From Vicinamibacterales bacterium (GTDB lineage: Bacteria; Acidobacteriota; Vicinamibacteria; Vicinamibacterales; UBA8438): a stretch of DNA of 64,000 nucleotides. The position numbers and the translations under genes are program-made. Positions within the stretch are counted from its first letter, which is position 1. Every line of letters starts with the position of its first letter. A model generated the notes under the pieces. It ran no database searches. It worked only from the letters and a program-made list of their open reading frames with translations, and was not told the DNA's origin. Of the stretch, positions 8,962 through 17,634 are shown in pieces. Location: assembly GCA_958296065.1 (NCBI GenBank), contig CATQHX010000010.1:186001-250000 (forward strand), given 5' to 3'.

Positions 8962-9240
8962 TCAGCTCTCCCCGTACAGCGCCCGCAAGGCCTCCCAGGG
9001 AGCCGAATGCAGGTTCAGAGCGCCGGGCGTGGCTTCCCAGCGGCGCACCGTCGTTGGCGTGACCTGGATCAGCTCCGCGAACTCGGCCACCGAACATCCG
9101 CATTGCTCGCGCAGGTCGGCGACCATCTCGCCCGTGGGTACGAATCCGGTGGGGGCGGCGGCGAGGTCGCTCGGCGTGGGGCGCCAGCGGGCGGTGGTCG
9201 GTGGCGGCGGTCGATACGTGAGCGTCTTCTTGACTTGACC
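8962..9240 (-). pseudogene. C-terminal remnant of a SWIM zinc-finger/HTH protein
   Basis: On the minus strand this encodes KKTLTYRPPPPTTARWRPTP followed by a Cro/XRE-like helix-turn-helix (REQCGCSVAEFAELIQV and TTVRRWEAT) and a PWEALRALY ending. It parallels, at DNA and protein level, the last about 95 residues of the intact SWIM protein at 47389-48465. The SWIM and N-terminal domains are missing, so it is a truncated paralogue rather than a free-standing HTH gene, although the HTH part is open. Independent expression as a small regulator cannot be excluded. Confidence 0.7.
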
Positions 9241-9611
9241 TGCCGCGATGGCGCGCCGCCGAGTCCTCCGGCGGCGGGGCGCCGAGAGACGCTCTCGACT
9301 CCGCAGGTCGGGATGCGGGCATCGAGTCTGCCGCCTTCGCCGACCATTCGGGCAACTTCGCATGTCACACAATAAGCATAAAGGTGTCTGATTTCATCAC
9401 AACGGTGTCGCATGTATCCGGTAGCATCGCTCGTGTAGGGGCACGGACCGAGGCTTTGATAGGGAGGATCGACCAACTGAGAGCTTCTTTCGTATGGATT
9501 TCGCTACCGCTGATGCTGCGGGGGACCGCGCAGGGAGTGGCCTTTCCTTGGGGCTATGCGAAGACAAGCGGGCTGCTGGGGCAGCTTCGCCGTAGTGAAG
9601 GAGATTATAGC

Positions 9612-10970
9612 ATGAAACCGTGCAACATGCAGTACGCCTTGCTTGTGTGCGCGCTCCTGTTGGGCGCCAGTCCGTCACACGCGCAGCAGTTCGATGAGGA
9701 AGGCGCGTTGCTAGACGGCTATAGTTCGGTGCCCATTGTCGGACAGGTGATCTCCGCTGTGCAGGACGCGATCGACGAACTGATAGCAGAAGCACTGGAT
9801 CGCTTCGATGCTTCCCTATTGCTTGCTGCCATGGAAGCGAGGGCTACGGTTAATCAGGTGGCAACGCAGTTCGATGACGTGCTGGAGCGTACGGTAGAGG
9901 AGCTGGATGGCCAACAACGTCGGAGCATCTCAGACATCACGTCATTGGCAACGCGCCTGACGAACACAGCAAGCAGCGACGTCAGCAGTCTCGTGAACTC
10001 GATACGACAGGATGTCCGCCTACTGGTTTCAAGGAACCCTGGGTTCGTGCATGTGATTCCCGGCTACGCCGTGGAGAACGAAGACTACATTGAGTTTGCA
10101 CTCGAGGGCACAGCGCTATCCCGAGCGCGGCTCTCTGACTTTAGGGTCGGTCCTACCCCGACTGAACCACCTATAGCAACTATGGACGACACGAGGGTCG
10201 CTATTCGCGTATCTCTCGATACCGGACCGGTGGCTGACCTGCTGAAAACGAGTACTGGCGATGACTACCCGCTCGAGGTGCCGATCTCGTTCATCCTTGA
10301 GGAATGTCGATTCTTTGGTTTGTGGTGCAGCGAAGGCCGAAGATTCCGTATTCTCGGGTATGTGCTCCCTGACAACGTGGGGACGGTGCGGGCCGTTTTT
10401 GTGGGAGATGTCCGTACCGAACAGCGAAGGGAAGTAACAAGAGGGCCGTTCGAGAGTCCTCGCGTGAAGTCAAACTGGCGCGGAAAGTCGGGGAAACGCA
10501 CTGATGTCTGGGCGGCAAGACCCGATGATGGCTGGAAGATCGACGTGGACTCCGCCCGTTTCAACTTCACGCTGGTGTTTGGCGGGTGCAGCGGGAGACG
10601 GTGTGCGGCCAGCTGGATGCAGCAGGACGAACAGCTGCTTAGAGTATGGACGCAAACGGAAACAGATCGAACTCCTTACGTGACCTGCAAGACGGCGACG
10701 ACGATCACGTTTACCCAGTGGATGTCGAGAACAGAAAGACAAACATCCAAGACAGACGTTGTGAACATTGAGCTTGGCGCGCGAGCCGTGTTGCCGTTGG
10801 ATTCGGAGAGTGGTTTGGTAAACGCGCGGTTGGCACATCTAGAGATTGAGTCTGATCTCGTGCGCGGCGGCACGAAGATCCTCAGGAATGGCGAATCTAC
10901 GGGCGGTCTGACCGTTGACTATGATCCAGCGACACAAATCGCCTATCTACAGGTGGCATACGGTAACTGA
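9612..10970 (+). CDS. Secreted protein of unknown function
   Basis: The start is ATG 9612, preceded by GAAGGAG; the longer in-frame extension to 9384 lacks a ribosome-binding site. The 452-aa product begins with a clear signal peptide (YALLVCALLLGASPSHAQQ), so it is exported. The mature N-terminal 150 residues are helical and acidic, with a possible coiled coil (about 60-140). The remainder is rich in beta-type sequence with cysteines (ECRFFGLWC, FGGCSGRRC). No known domain is recognised. GC content is lower than in core genes, and flanking remnants of IS elements suggest an acquired region. Confidence 0.7.
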   Translation: MKPCNMQYALLVCALLLGASPSHAQQFDEEGALLDGYSSVPIVGQVISAVQDAIDELIAEALDRFDASLLLAAMEARATVNQVATQFDDVLERTVEELDGQQRRSISDITSLATRLTNTASSDVSSLVNSIRQDVRLLVSRNPGFVHVIPGYAVENEDYIEFALEGTALSRARLSDFRVGPTPTEPPIATMDDTRVAIRVSLDTGPVADLLKTSTGDDYPLEVPISFILEECRFFGLWCSEGRRFRILGYVLPDNVGTVRAVFVGDVRTEQRREVTRGPFESPRVKSNWRGKSGKRTDVWAARPDDGWKIDVDSARFNFTLVFGGCSGRRCAASWMQQDEQLLRVWTQTETDRTPYVTCKTATTITFTQWMSRTERQTSKTDVVNIELGARAVLPLDSESGLVNARLAHLEIESDLVRGGTKILRNGESTGGLTVDYDPATQIAYLQVAYGN

Positions 10971-11189
10971 TTCCAGAGCGCGCTCCCCGATCGTTCTCTG
11001 CCCGCGCGGAGCCCTCGCCGCCTTGCGCCGGGTTCGGCGGGAGGCTCCTTTGCAACGCCGTCGCACTCTTAGGCCTGGACTATTGTTCCTGACGACCTCG
11101 ATTGGACCACAAAGGAGGGTCGAGAGGTGGCGAGCACCGGGTTGCGATGGGAAAAGATGAGCTCACGTCGAACGTTGTCGGTTCGCTTG

Positions 11190-11770
11190 GTCGCGTGTGG
11201 AGCATAGGAGCGCGTGGCGGAAGCGGGCCTTGTACGTCTTGTACGGGGGGAAGACGGGCGGCGTGGATGCGACGACGCTGGAAGCGAACGCGGCGATGCG
11301 GGGGATTCGGCGACGCCGCCGGAGACGCTGACGGAGGCGGCCGAGCAGGTCGAGGCGGTGCAGCCGGAAGGTTTTGAGGTCGCGGGGTGGTGGCCGACAA
11401 GGACTACCACAGCGACAAGACGCTGGTGGCTCTCGACGAGCTTGATGTTCGCAGCTACATCTCAGAGCCGGAGCGGGGGCCGCGCCGCTGGCAGGACAAT
11501 TCGGACCGGTAAGACGCAGCCAGCGCAGCGTTCCGCGCAGTAGGCGTTATACGGGAACCGTCGACGGGACGCGCAGGGACCGGGGGCGTCGTCTGCAGCG
11601 CCGGCGCGGAGGGCTGGTGGAGTGTCAGCGGTCACGTAGAATTGTGTCGTATGACCCGCTGGTCATACTGGCCGCTTCCGCGCGATCGCCAACAGTTGGA
11701 GCGGCCGTTTGCGCACCAGTACGAGACGGGCGGCTTACGGCGGGTGTGGGTGCGCGGCCCGTGTAGACGT
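11190..11770 (+). pseudogene. IS1182-type transposase remnant
   Basis: Pieces in different frames recall IS1182-family transposases: GVDATTLEANAAMR near 11258, then VADKDYHSDKTLVALDELDV and RSYISEPERGPRRWQD at 11390-11505, and QLERPFAHQYETGGLRRV at about 11693-11745. Their order and spacing fit the C-terminal two-thirds of such a protein, with multiple frameshifts and a stop. The miniature CTAG array begins just behind its 3' end. A hairpin GTATGACC-N4-GGTCATAC lies inside it at 11649-11668. The 10971-11189 interval shows nothing clear. Confidence 0.72.
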
Positions 11771-11795
11771 CCGGTTCCATCCAGCTTCTTCCTAG

Positions 11796-11935
11796 CGAGG
11801 CTCCGCCTCAGACCCACAAGCATGTAGGTTGAGTTTGCTCCGCAACCGGCACGCTGAGAATTGGAATAGGGAGAAGATAGAGCGACCAAAACCTGAACTT
11901 GACTCATCTGTAAAGATGCCGGCCAGTCAAGGATT
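11796..11935 (+). repeat. 140-bp miniature CTAG element, copy A
   Basis: Unit of 140 bp between CTAG at 11792-11795 and 11936-11939. Left-end hairpin GAGGC-TCC-GCCTC and right-end nested hairpin (CTTGACT/AGTCAAG around CATCT/AGATG) are intact. It is essentially identical to copies B and C. Confidence 0.9.
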
Positions 11936-11939
11936 CTAG

Positions 11940-12077
11940 TGGTGTGTCACTAGAACAAGTTTACAGTTCGACTTCCGCGGAGCAGCACCGCTGCCGCCCA
12001 CAATCGCCCGGAAATCGGGCGTTTCTGCAACCCGTCGGCCACACGAGGAAAGTGTAAGCCATTTCTGGGACACACCA
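11940..12077. mobile_element. 138-bp inverted-repeat element inserted at CTAG
   Basis: Termini are TGGTGTGTCAC at the left and GGGACACACCA at the right, giving 9-10 bp terminal inverted repeats, with CTAG on both sides as a 4-bp target duplication. It carries no gene and is best described as a MITE. It is placed exactly between two miniature CTAG units. Four-base CTAG duplications are known for some IS5-group elements, but the parent is not identified. Confidence 0.75.
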
Positions 12078-12081
12078 CTAG

Positions 12082-12221
12082 CGAGGCTCCGCCTCAGACC
12101 CACAAGCATGTAGGTTGAGTTTGCTCCGCAACCGGCACGCTGAGAATTGGAATAGGGAGAAGATAGAGCGACCAAAACCTGAACTTGACTCATCTGTAAA
12201 GATGCCGGCCAGTCAAGGATT
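12082..12221 (+). repeat. 140-bp miniature CTAG element, copy B
   Basis: Second array copy, between CTAG at 12078-12081 and 12222-12225, with the same ends as copy A. It shares its right CTAG with copy C. Confidence 0.9.
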
Positions 12222-12225
12222 CTAG

Positions 12226-12365
12226 CGAGGCTCCGCCTCAGACCCACAAGCATGTAGGTTGAGTTTGCTCCGCAACCGGCACGCTGAGAATTGGAATAGG
12301 GAGAAGATAGAGCGACCAAAACCTGAACTTGACTCATCTGTAAAGATGCCGGCCAGTCAAGGATT
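12226..12365 (+). repeat. 140-bp miniature CTAG element, copy C
   Basis: Third array copy, directly abutting copy B with a 144-bp period, ending at CTAG 12366-12369. Immediately afterwards comes a CRISPR-repeat-like sequence. Confidence 0.9.
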
Positions 12366-12368
12366 CTA

Positions 12369-12395
12369 GGGTTCATCCCTGCCTGCTCGGGGTGC
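12369..12395. other. Orphan CRISPR-repeat-like sequence (degenerate)
   Basis: GGGTTCATCCCTGCCTGC followed by TCGGGGTGC resembles the type I-E repeat consensus with mismatches in the stem. No second repeat or spacer-sized interval follows, so it is not an array. Confidence 0.35.
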
Positions 12396-12520
12396 CGTCG
12401 GCGTCCGAGATTGGACAAGCGTTCCGGTCCAAAGTCGTCCTTCGGGATGGTGTTCGCGGTTTCCGCTTCGTCGGCGAAACGCGTTTCGCACTTCGTTGGT
12501 GCTCGTGTTCCTGGATCTGC

Positions 12521-14641
12521 TCAGTCGAACAGGTGGACTTCCGGGCCGTACGGTCCCATCGTCATTCCGCGTTTCGGCGGGTCCCGCCGCTTCGTCCTCT
12601 TCGCCGCGCGATCGATCCGTTTGGGTTCGGGGGCCGCTGTCCAGAGCTCGGCCGGGATCTCGTCAAGGAACGGCGACGGGTGCGTCGGCCGCTCGTGGCC
12701 TCGCCTTCCGGTCATCTGCGGCACGCTCAGGTACAGCTCGGTCCGTGCCCGCGTCATCCCGACGTAGGCCAAGCGCCGCTCCTCCTCTACCACGGCCTCC
12801 TCGTTGCCGTCGGCGGTGCTCAGCGTCCCGCGGCTGGGCAGGTGCTCGGCGTCGAAGCCGGCGATGATCACCGTGTCGAACTCCAGCCCCTTCGCGCGGT
12901 GGAGCGTCGAGAGTGTGACGCGCGCGTCGGCGTTCGCGGTCTCGTCCGGCGCCCGCATGCTGCGGCAGTGCTCGAGGAACCCGGCGAGCATCTCGAGCCG
13001 GGTCTCGGCGGTTTCGGCCTCGTCATCTCCCCAGTCTTTCCGGAACACGCCTGCGTCGTGGATCAGCTCCCACACGTTGTCGGCGCGGTCGCCCGCGTCC
13101 GGGTCCGCGGACTTCTCGAGCGCGCCGAGGTAGCCGGTGATGCCGAGCACGGCTTCGAGCGCATCGTCGAGCGGTGCTGCCCGCGCCGGATCCCGGACCT
13201 CCCTTGCGAGGTCGAACCGCTGGGCCAGGCCTCGCGAGTGCCATTCCGGGAGGGCGCCTGCGCGCAGGGCGTGGCGGGCCCGCTGCCAGAACGTGCGGCC
13301 CGGCTGCCTGTCGATCGCCGAGATCGCCTTGCGGCCGATCTGGCGGTGCGGCGGGAGGTCGACGACCCGGCGCATCGCGTCGTCGTCGCCGTCGGGGTCG
13401 AGGGCCATTTGCAGGCAGGCCAGCGCGTCCTGGATTTCGGGACGGTCGTAGAAGCTCTGCCCGCCGGTGATGCGGTACGGAATCCCTGCCTGCTTGAAGC
13501 CGGACTCCAACGCGCGCGCCTGCGCGTTCGTGCGGTAGAGCACGGCGACGGTCTCGTTGTCGCGCGCGATCCGGGTGCTCGCCCGGTCGATCGCGAACGT
13601 TGCTTCTTCCGTCGCGTCCTTCGCGTGGTGGACCGCGGCGAGCGCCGAACCCTTCCGGGCGGCGCGCAGCGGGTGCTCCAGGCGCTCTCGGTTGTGGCCG
13701 ATCATTCGCTGGGCGGCCTCGAGGAGCGGCGCCGCGGAGCGGTACGCGGTGTCGAGGTCGATCCGCCGGGTGTTCGGGAAGACCTTCTGGAAGTCCAGGA
13801 TGTTGCGAAGTTCGGCTCCCCGCCAGCCGTAGATGGCCTGGTCGGGGTCGCCGACGATGAACACGTTGTGGTGTTCCTGGGCGATCAGCCGCGCGAGCAT
13901 GTACTGCGGCGCGTTGGTGTCCTGGCCCTCGTCGATGAGGACGTGGCGGTACCGCCGGGAGACCGCGGTCCGAGCCTCCGGCTGGTCATGGAGCGTCCAG
14001 ACGGCTCCGAGGAGCATGTCGTCGAAGTCGAGGCGGTTGGTCTTGCGGAGGACGGCCTGGTAGGCGTTGGCGAGGCTCGCGTTGCGGTCCCGGTGCTCGT
14101 CCTTTCCCCAGGCTTCCGGGCTGCCCGGGTCCTTCATCATGTTCTTGAGCACGCTCATCCGCTGGACGAGGGTCTGCGGCTTCCAGATGCGGATGTCGAC
14201 GCTGGCGTCGAACATGCACTGGCGCATGATGTCGAGTTGCTCGGCCTCGTCGGCGATCCCGAAGTCGGGCCGGATGCCGCTGCGGGCCCCGTGCTCGCGC
14301 AGGATGCTTCCGCACAGCCGGTGGAAGGTGGAGATCCACACCCGGCGCGTGACGTGGGCCGGGAGGAGTTCCTCGAGCCGGCTGCTCATCTCGCCGGCCG
14401 CCTTCCGCGTGAACGTGATGGCGGCGATCTCGCCCGGCGCGGCGCGGCCCTGCTCGATGAGGTAGGCGATCCGCCTGATGATGACGCGCGTCTTCCCGGA
14501 GCCGGGGCCGGCGATGACGAGGACGGGTCCGTCGGGGGCGGTGGCGGCTTCCCGCTGCCTGTCGTTCAGGTCGGCGAGGAGCGGTTGCCCTGCTTGCGCG
14601 GCCGGCCGCCGGTGCCGGCGTGCCCGGTCGTTGTCCTGCAT
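12521..14641 (-). CDS. UvrD/PcrA-type superfamily 1 DNA helicase
   Basis: The 706-aa product starts at MQDNDRARRH (14641); a longer in-frame start at 14731 adds a Pro/Thr-rich tail unlike the family. Motifs run in the right order: Q motif LNDRQREA, Walker A AGPGSGKT, Ia ITFTRKAAGEM, Walker B LIDEGQDT (DEGQ instead of DEFQ/DEYQ), III VGDPDQAIYGWRGA, IV YRTNAQAR, V TLHRAKGLEFD, VI EEERRLAYVGMTRAR. It should unwind 3'-5' in repair or replication. It is single, divergent from surrounding remnants, and its C-terminus ends shortly after a basic tail. Which UvrD/PcrA/Rep role it fills cannot be told. Confidence 0.9.
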   Translation of the reverse strand: MQDNDRARRHRRPAAQAGQPLLADLNDRQREAATAPDGPVLVIAGPGSGKTRVIIRRIAYLIEQGRAAPGEIAAITFTRKAAGEMSSRLEELLPAHVTRRVWISTFHRLCGSILREHGARSGIRPDFGIADEAEQLDIMRQCMFDASVDIRIWKPQTLVQRMSVLKNMMKDPGSPEAWGKDEHRDRNASLANAYQAVLRKTNRLDFDDMLLGAVWTLHDQPEARTAVSRRYRHVLIDEGQDTNAPQYMLARLIAQEHHNVFIVGDPDQAIYGWRGAELRNILDFQKVFPNTRRIDLDTAYRSAAPLLEAAQRMIGHNRERLEHPLRAARKGSALAAVHHAKDATEEATFAIDRASTRIARDNETVAVLYRTNAQARALESGFKQAGIPYRITGGQSFYDRPEIQDALACLQMALDPDGDDDAMRRVVDLPPHRQIGRKAISAIDRQPGRTFWQRARHALRAGALPEWHSRGLAQRFDLAREVRDPARAAPLDDALEAVLGITGYLGALEKSADPDAGDRADNVWELIHDAGVFRKDWGDDEAETAETRLEMLAGFLEHCRSMRAPDETANADARVTLSTLHRAKGLEFDTVIIAGFDAEHLPSRGTLSTADGNEEAVVEEERRLAYVGMTRARTELYLSVPQMTGRRGHERPTHPSPFLDEIPAELWTAAPEPKRIDRAAKRTKRRDPPKRGMTMGPYGPEVHLFD

Positions 14642-15430
14642 GGTCGGTCCGCGGGTTGGCGTTGACGGCGGACTGCCGGTCAGCGGTCGCGTCTTCTGGG
14701 GTTCAGCCCCGTGTGCCTTCGGGTTCGGCATCGGAAAGGAACGCTCACGTTCTGCGAGAAACGCTGAACCCTTGAGACGGCTCGACCATCGTATCGCGGT
14801 TCTGCGGCCCTTGGGTTTGCGTGCCCGTACGCAGCGGAGCTAATCCCTCAGGCGGCGTGTCCGGAGGCTGTGCTCGGTGGCCTTCGAGATCAAGTGCCGT
14901 GGCTCGTGTAGAAGTTCCCCGGGGCCGCTCCGGCCATCATCTGGTGTGCCGATCGGGGGGCGAGCCACCGGGACCGTGGCGCGAACGTCCTTGCGGCGAT
15001 CCGCGACGGGTTCATCCCCGCGCGTGCGGGGAAGCGATAAAGGAGCGCCCGGCCCTCGGCTCCGCAACCGCCGGGGACCGGCGCCGGTCGCGGGTCGAAG
15101 GGCTGGACGGGACGATGCCACCGGCCACACCGAACTACGCCGCGACCTACACGCTGCGGCACGTTGGCCTCGGAGAGACCCGAGCGCCGGCATCCGAGAC
15201 GCCGTCGAAGTGGTACTGACCGCGTTGCTGGAGGCGCACCTCAACGACAACACGAGAGCCGGCTGAAGCACCGAGGGGCGTCGCTCCTAGCCGCTGGGGT
15301 CCGCGGCCACGAACGGTACAGGGCGCTACGGCCTTAGTATTCGGCGATCGCGACGCGGAACACACAATCAAGCCGTGCGGGAGGGCGTCAGGGCCGCAAC
15401 GTGCCGCATGGATTTCAGGGAGGTAAAGAC
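14642..15430. other. Gene-free stretch with one orphan CRISPR-like repeat
   Basis: No gene is convincing over about 790 bases. At 15008-15034 lies GGGTTCATCCCCGCGCGT followed by GCGGGGAAG, a very good match to type I-E CRISPR repeats with an intact CCCCGC/GCGGGG stem. It stands alone: there is no second copy at spacer distance and no cas gene in the window. A ribosome-binding site GGGAGG for the next gene ends the stretch. Confidence 0.5.
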
Positions 15431-16678
15431 ATGACCGATACCAAGCCGTACCGGCGCACAATCCTCGGTGAAACAACGGAGCAAGCCATCACCGACGGCT
15501 TTGACCCAAAGGCCGGGAAGCTCTATGCCGCCATCGTGGACGAGTACGTCTGGTTGATCACGGAACTGGGCGAGTTCAACGACGGGTTCAGGGGGAACAA
15601 CCCATCAATGCTCCACATGCAGACCATCTCGAGTCGGTACGTGCAAAGACATCACAACCGGCTAGTCGAGAACATCATCGCGGGAATCATCCGGTTGACA
15701 GACACCGACGAAAATTCCGCCGGAATCAGCAGGCTACAGGAGCTGTTTCCAGGGGACGACGACACAGCCCAGCAGGTGTCGAAGATGGCCAACGATGCAT
15801 CGATGACCACGGTCCCTGCAATCAAGAAGTTGGTCAAGTGGCGGAACAAACGGATCGGCCACAGAGACACTCGTGACGCCGCAGCGGTCATACCGAAGCC
15901 GACACTCGACGAAGTACGCGACGCCATCGCAAAGATCGGCGCGCCGATCAAGCTCGTCTGGAGCAATAAGCTCGGACACCGTAGCGAGTGCGACGACCTC
16001 GAGACCCTCGAGCGCTACGCACACGGCGCCACTAGCCGGTTCGTGGGCGAGCACGTCTACGAAACCGATGACGTGCTCGCAAGTGGAGCGCGAGTTCTCG
16101 CAGAAATTGTTGAGGCGGACCCGTCGCACGACGTTGCGGCGATCGCCGAGGCGGTCGAACACATGTGCAACGTCAACGCGAAGCTGCTGAGCAACAAGGA
16201 CCTGACGGACGCAGAAAGGGAGTCGCTCAGAAACCTGATCTTCGCGGCCTTCAAGGCCGCAGAAAGACTCTCCAGAACGGCGGAGGCGCGCGCCAAGTAC
16301 ACGAAGCAAAGTGAATCGCTCCCGGGAAAACGCTGTCCCATGCGAACTTCGTCACCCCCTGGGTCCGACGAGCGGCTCCGGGAACGCGGCGACGATCGGA
16401 AGATCAGGTACCAGGAGATCGTCGACTACCGGATCGAGTACCCGTCCCGCAGAACCACGACGGTGCTACGTTTCGATGACCAGGGTGTCGCCCTCCCAGC
16501 GCCCGCGGGAGTCTCCACGCCAGAGCTGGATCCTCGGGTGCACGGGTGGCCGCTCGTCGAGGTGAATGACCCGAATCTCGTGGTTCTCCTCGTGCAGGAA
16601 CGCGACATGGTCCGGGGTCTAGAAGATCTGATGGACGGGCGCGAACGGGAACGCCATCATGGGGGGGACCGCCGGTAA
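15431..16678 (+). CDS. HEPN-domain protein (AbiU2-like), possible RNase of a defence system
   Basis: The 415-aa protein starts at ATG 15431 behind GGGAGG. Its N-terminal 145 residues are helical and end in WRNKRIGHRD, giving the R-x5-H signature (R138, H144) of HEPN RNases; the overall look resembles AbiU2-type HEPN proteins of abortive infection. A second helical part spans about 150-310. The last about 100 residues (from PMRTSSPPGSDERLRERG) are of different character, richer in beta-type and Arg/Pro sequence, and may be a fused domain or a frame running into non-homologous DNA. RNase activity is an inference from the motif. No partner toxin or antitoxin gene is adjacent. Confidence 0.65.
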   Translation: MTDTKPYRRTILGETTEQAITDGFDPKAGKLYAAIVDEYVWLITELGEFNDGFRGNNPSMLHMQTISSRYVQRHHNRLVENIIAGIIRLTDTDENSAGISRLQELFPGDDDTAQQVSKMANDASMTTVPAIKKLVKWRNKRIGHRDTRDAAAVIPKPTLDEVRDAIAKIGAPIKLVWSNKLGHRSECDDLETLERYAHGATSRFVGEHVYETDDVLASGARVLAEIVEADPSHDVAAIAEAVEHMCNVNAKLLSNKDLTDAERESLRNLIFAAFKAAERLSRTAEARAKYTKQSESLPGKRCPMRTSSPPGSDERLRERGDDRKIRYQEIVDYRIEYPSRRTTTVLRFDDQGVALPAPAGVSTPELDPRVHGWPLVEVNDPNLVVLLVQERDMVRGLEDLMDGRERERHHGGDRR

Positions 16679-16789
16679 CGAAGCGCAAACACCGCTCGCT
16701 GTAGCCCCGATCCTCATGCGAGTCGGCCCGCTGGGTAAGCGGCTGGTTGAGGCCGTCGGCGAGTCGCTGCCTCGCCGCTGGTGTGAAGG

Positions 16790-17405
16790 GCGGAATCTTC
16801 CCGGTCGGTCCCGTGACCAGCGACGTGCGCTGGCTCAACGGTCCCGGCTCCATCCAGGTGCCGCTGCCGGTGCTCGGCGTGATCAACGGTGTCCGGGAAG
16901 CGTTCCATAGCTTGTGCATCGCGACCGGGCTGCAGGTCCTGGAGGCGATGATGGAGGCGGATCGGGAAGCGCTGTGTGGCCCGAAGGGGCGCCACCAGGT
17001 CGAGCGGCCGGCGTGGCGCGGCGGGAGTGTCGACAGCCAGGTGACGCTCGGCGGCCGTCAGGTCGAGGTGCCGCGGGTGCGCGTACGCAGCGCCGAGGGT
17101 GAAGTCCCGCTGGCGAGCTTCCAGTGGGCGGCATCGACCGACCCGCTGGACGAGCACACGCTGGCCGCGGTCGCCGCTGGGGCGTCGACGCGCCGTTACG
17201 CGGGCACGTTGGACCCGGTACCGGCCGAGGTGAACGAGCGGGCGACGTCGAGCAGCACGGTGTCGCGGCGGTTCGTGGCGCTGTCGACCAAGCGCCTGCA
17301 TGCGTTTCTCTCCCGGCCGTTGGGCGAGCTGGCCTGGCGGGTGGTCTGCATCGACGGCAAGGTGTTCCGAGACCACTGCATGGTAATCGCGCTGGGGATC
17401 CGGGC
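16790..17405 (+). pseudogene. IS256 (Mutator-type) transposase fragment
   Basis: The frame reads VINGVREAFHSLCIATGLQV, EADREALCGPKGRHQVERPA, the zinc-associated region and RVVCIDGKVFRDHCMVIALG, matching the N-terminal half of IS256-type transposases including the first catalytic Asp (IDG). Homology stops at about 17405, where the sequence joins a resolvase fragment on the opposite strand. The missing second half makes it inactive. The frame stays open into the following sigma-factor gene by chance. Confidence 0.82.
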
Positions 17406-17407
17406 CG

Positions 17408-17600
17408 ACCTTGCCTTCGACGCGGATGTTCTTCTTGAGCGCCACGAAAGCGACATCCACCTTGGCGAAGGCGTCGAGGATGGCGACAACCTGACCCCGC
17501 GACCGGCCGAGCCGGGAGAGTTCGCTGACGATCAAGCAGTCGCCGCGCTGGAGGACGCTCAGCAACATCGTCGAGCCGCCGGCACCTGTCACAAGACATG
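17408..17600 (-). pseudogene. Serine resolvase/invertase fragment
   Basis: The minus strand reads LQRGDCLIVSELSRLGRSRG and VVAILDAFAKVDVAFVALKK then NIRVEGK, a block found near residues 45-100 of serine recombinases. The catalytic-serine N-terminus and the DNA-binding end are absent. It abuts the IS256 fragment tail to tail, so the junction is a hybrid of two decayed elements. Confidence 0.72.
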
Positions 17601-17634
17601 GAAGGTACCGGCGACCGGCTGCACTAATGCTTCC

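Noticed and set aside
9384-9611. N-terminal extension of the secreted protein at 9612
   Set aside because: No ribosome-binding site, and it would bury the signal peptide; the start at 9612 has GAAGGAG.
11796-12365. 140-bp repeats as integron attC sites
   Set aside because: No inverse core site GTTRRRY/RYYYAAC pair in the right places and no cassette genes between; the units abut at CTAG.
11796-12365. Tandem array as CRISPR
   Set aside because: Units are 140 bp, without short repeats and unique spacers.
12392-14665. 757-codon plus-strand frame
   Set aside because: It lies antisense to the UvrD gene with all helicase motifs, and its own translation has no domain.
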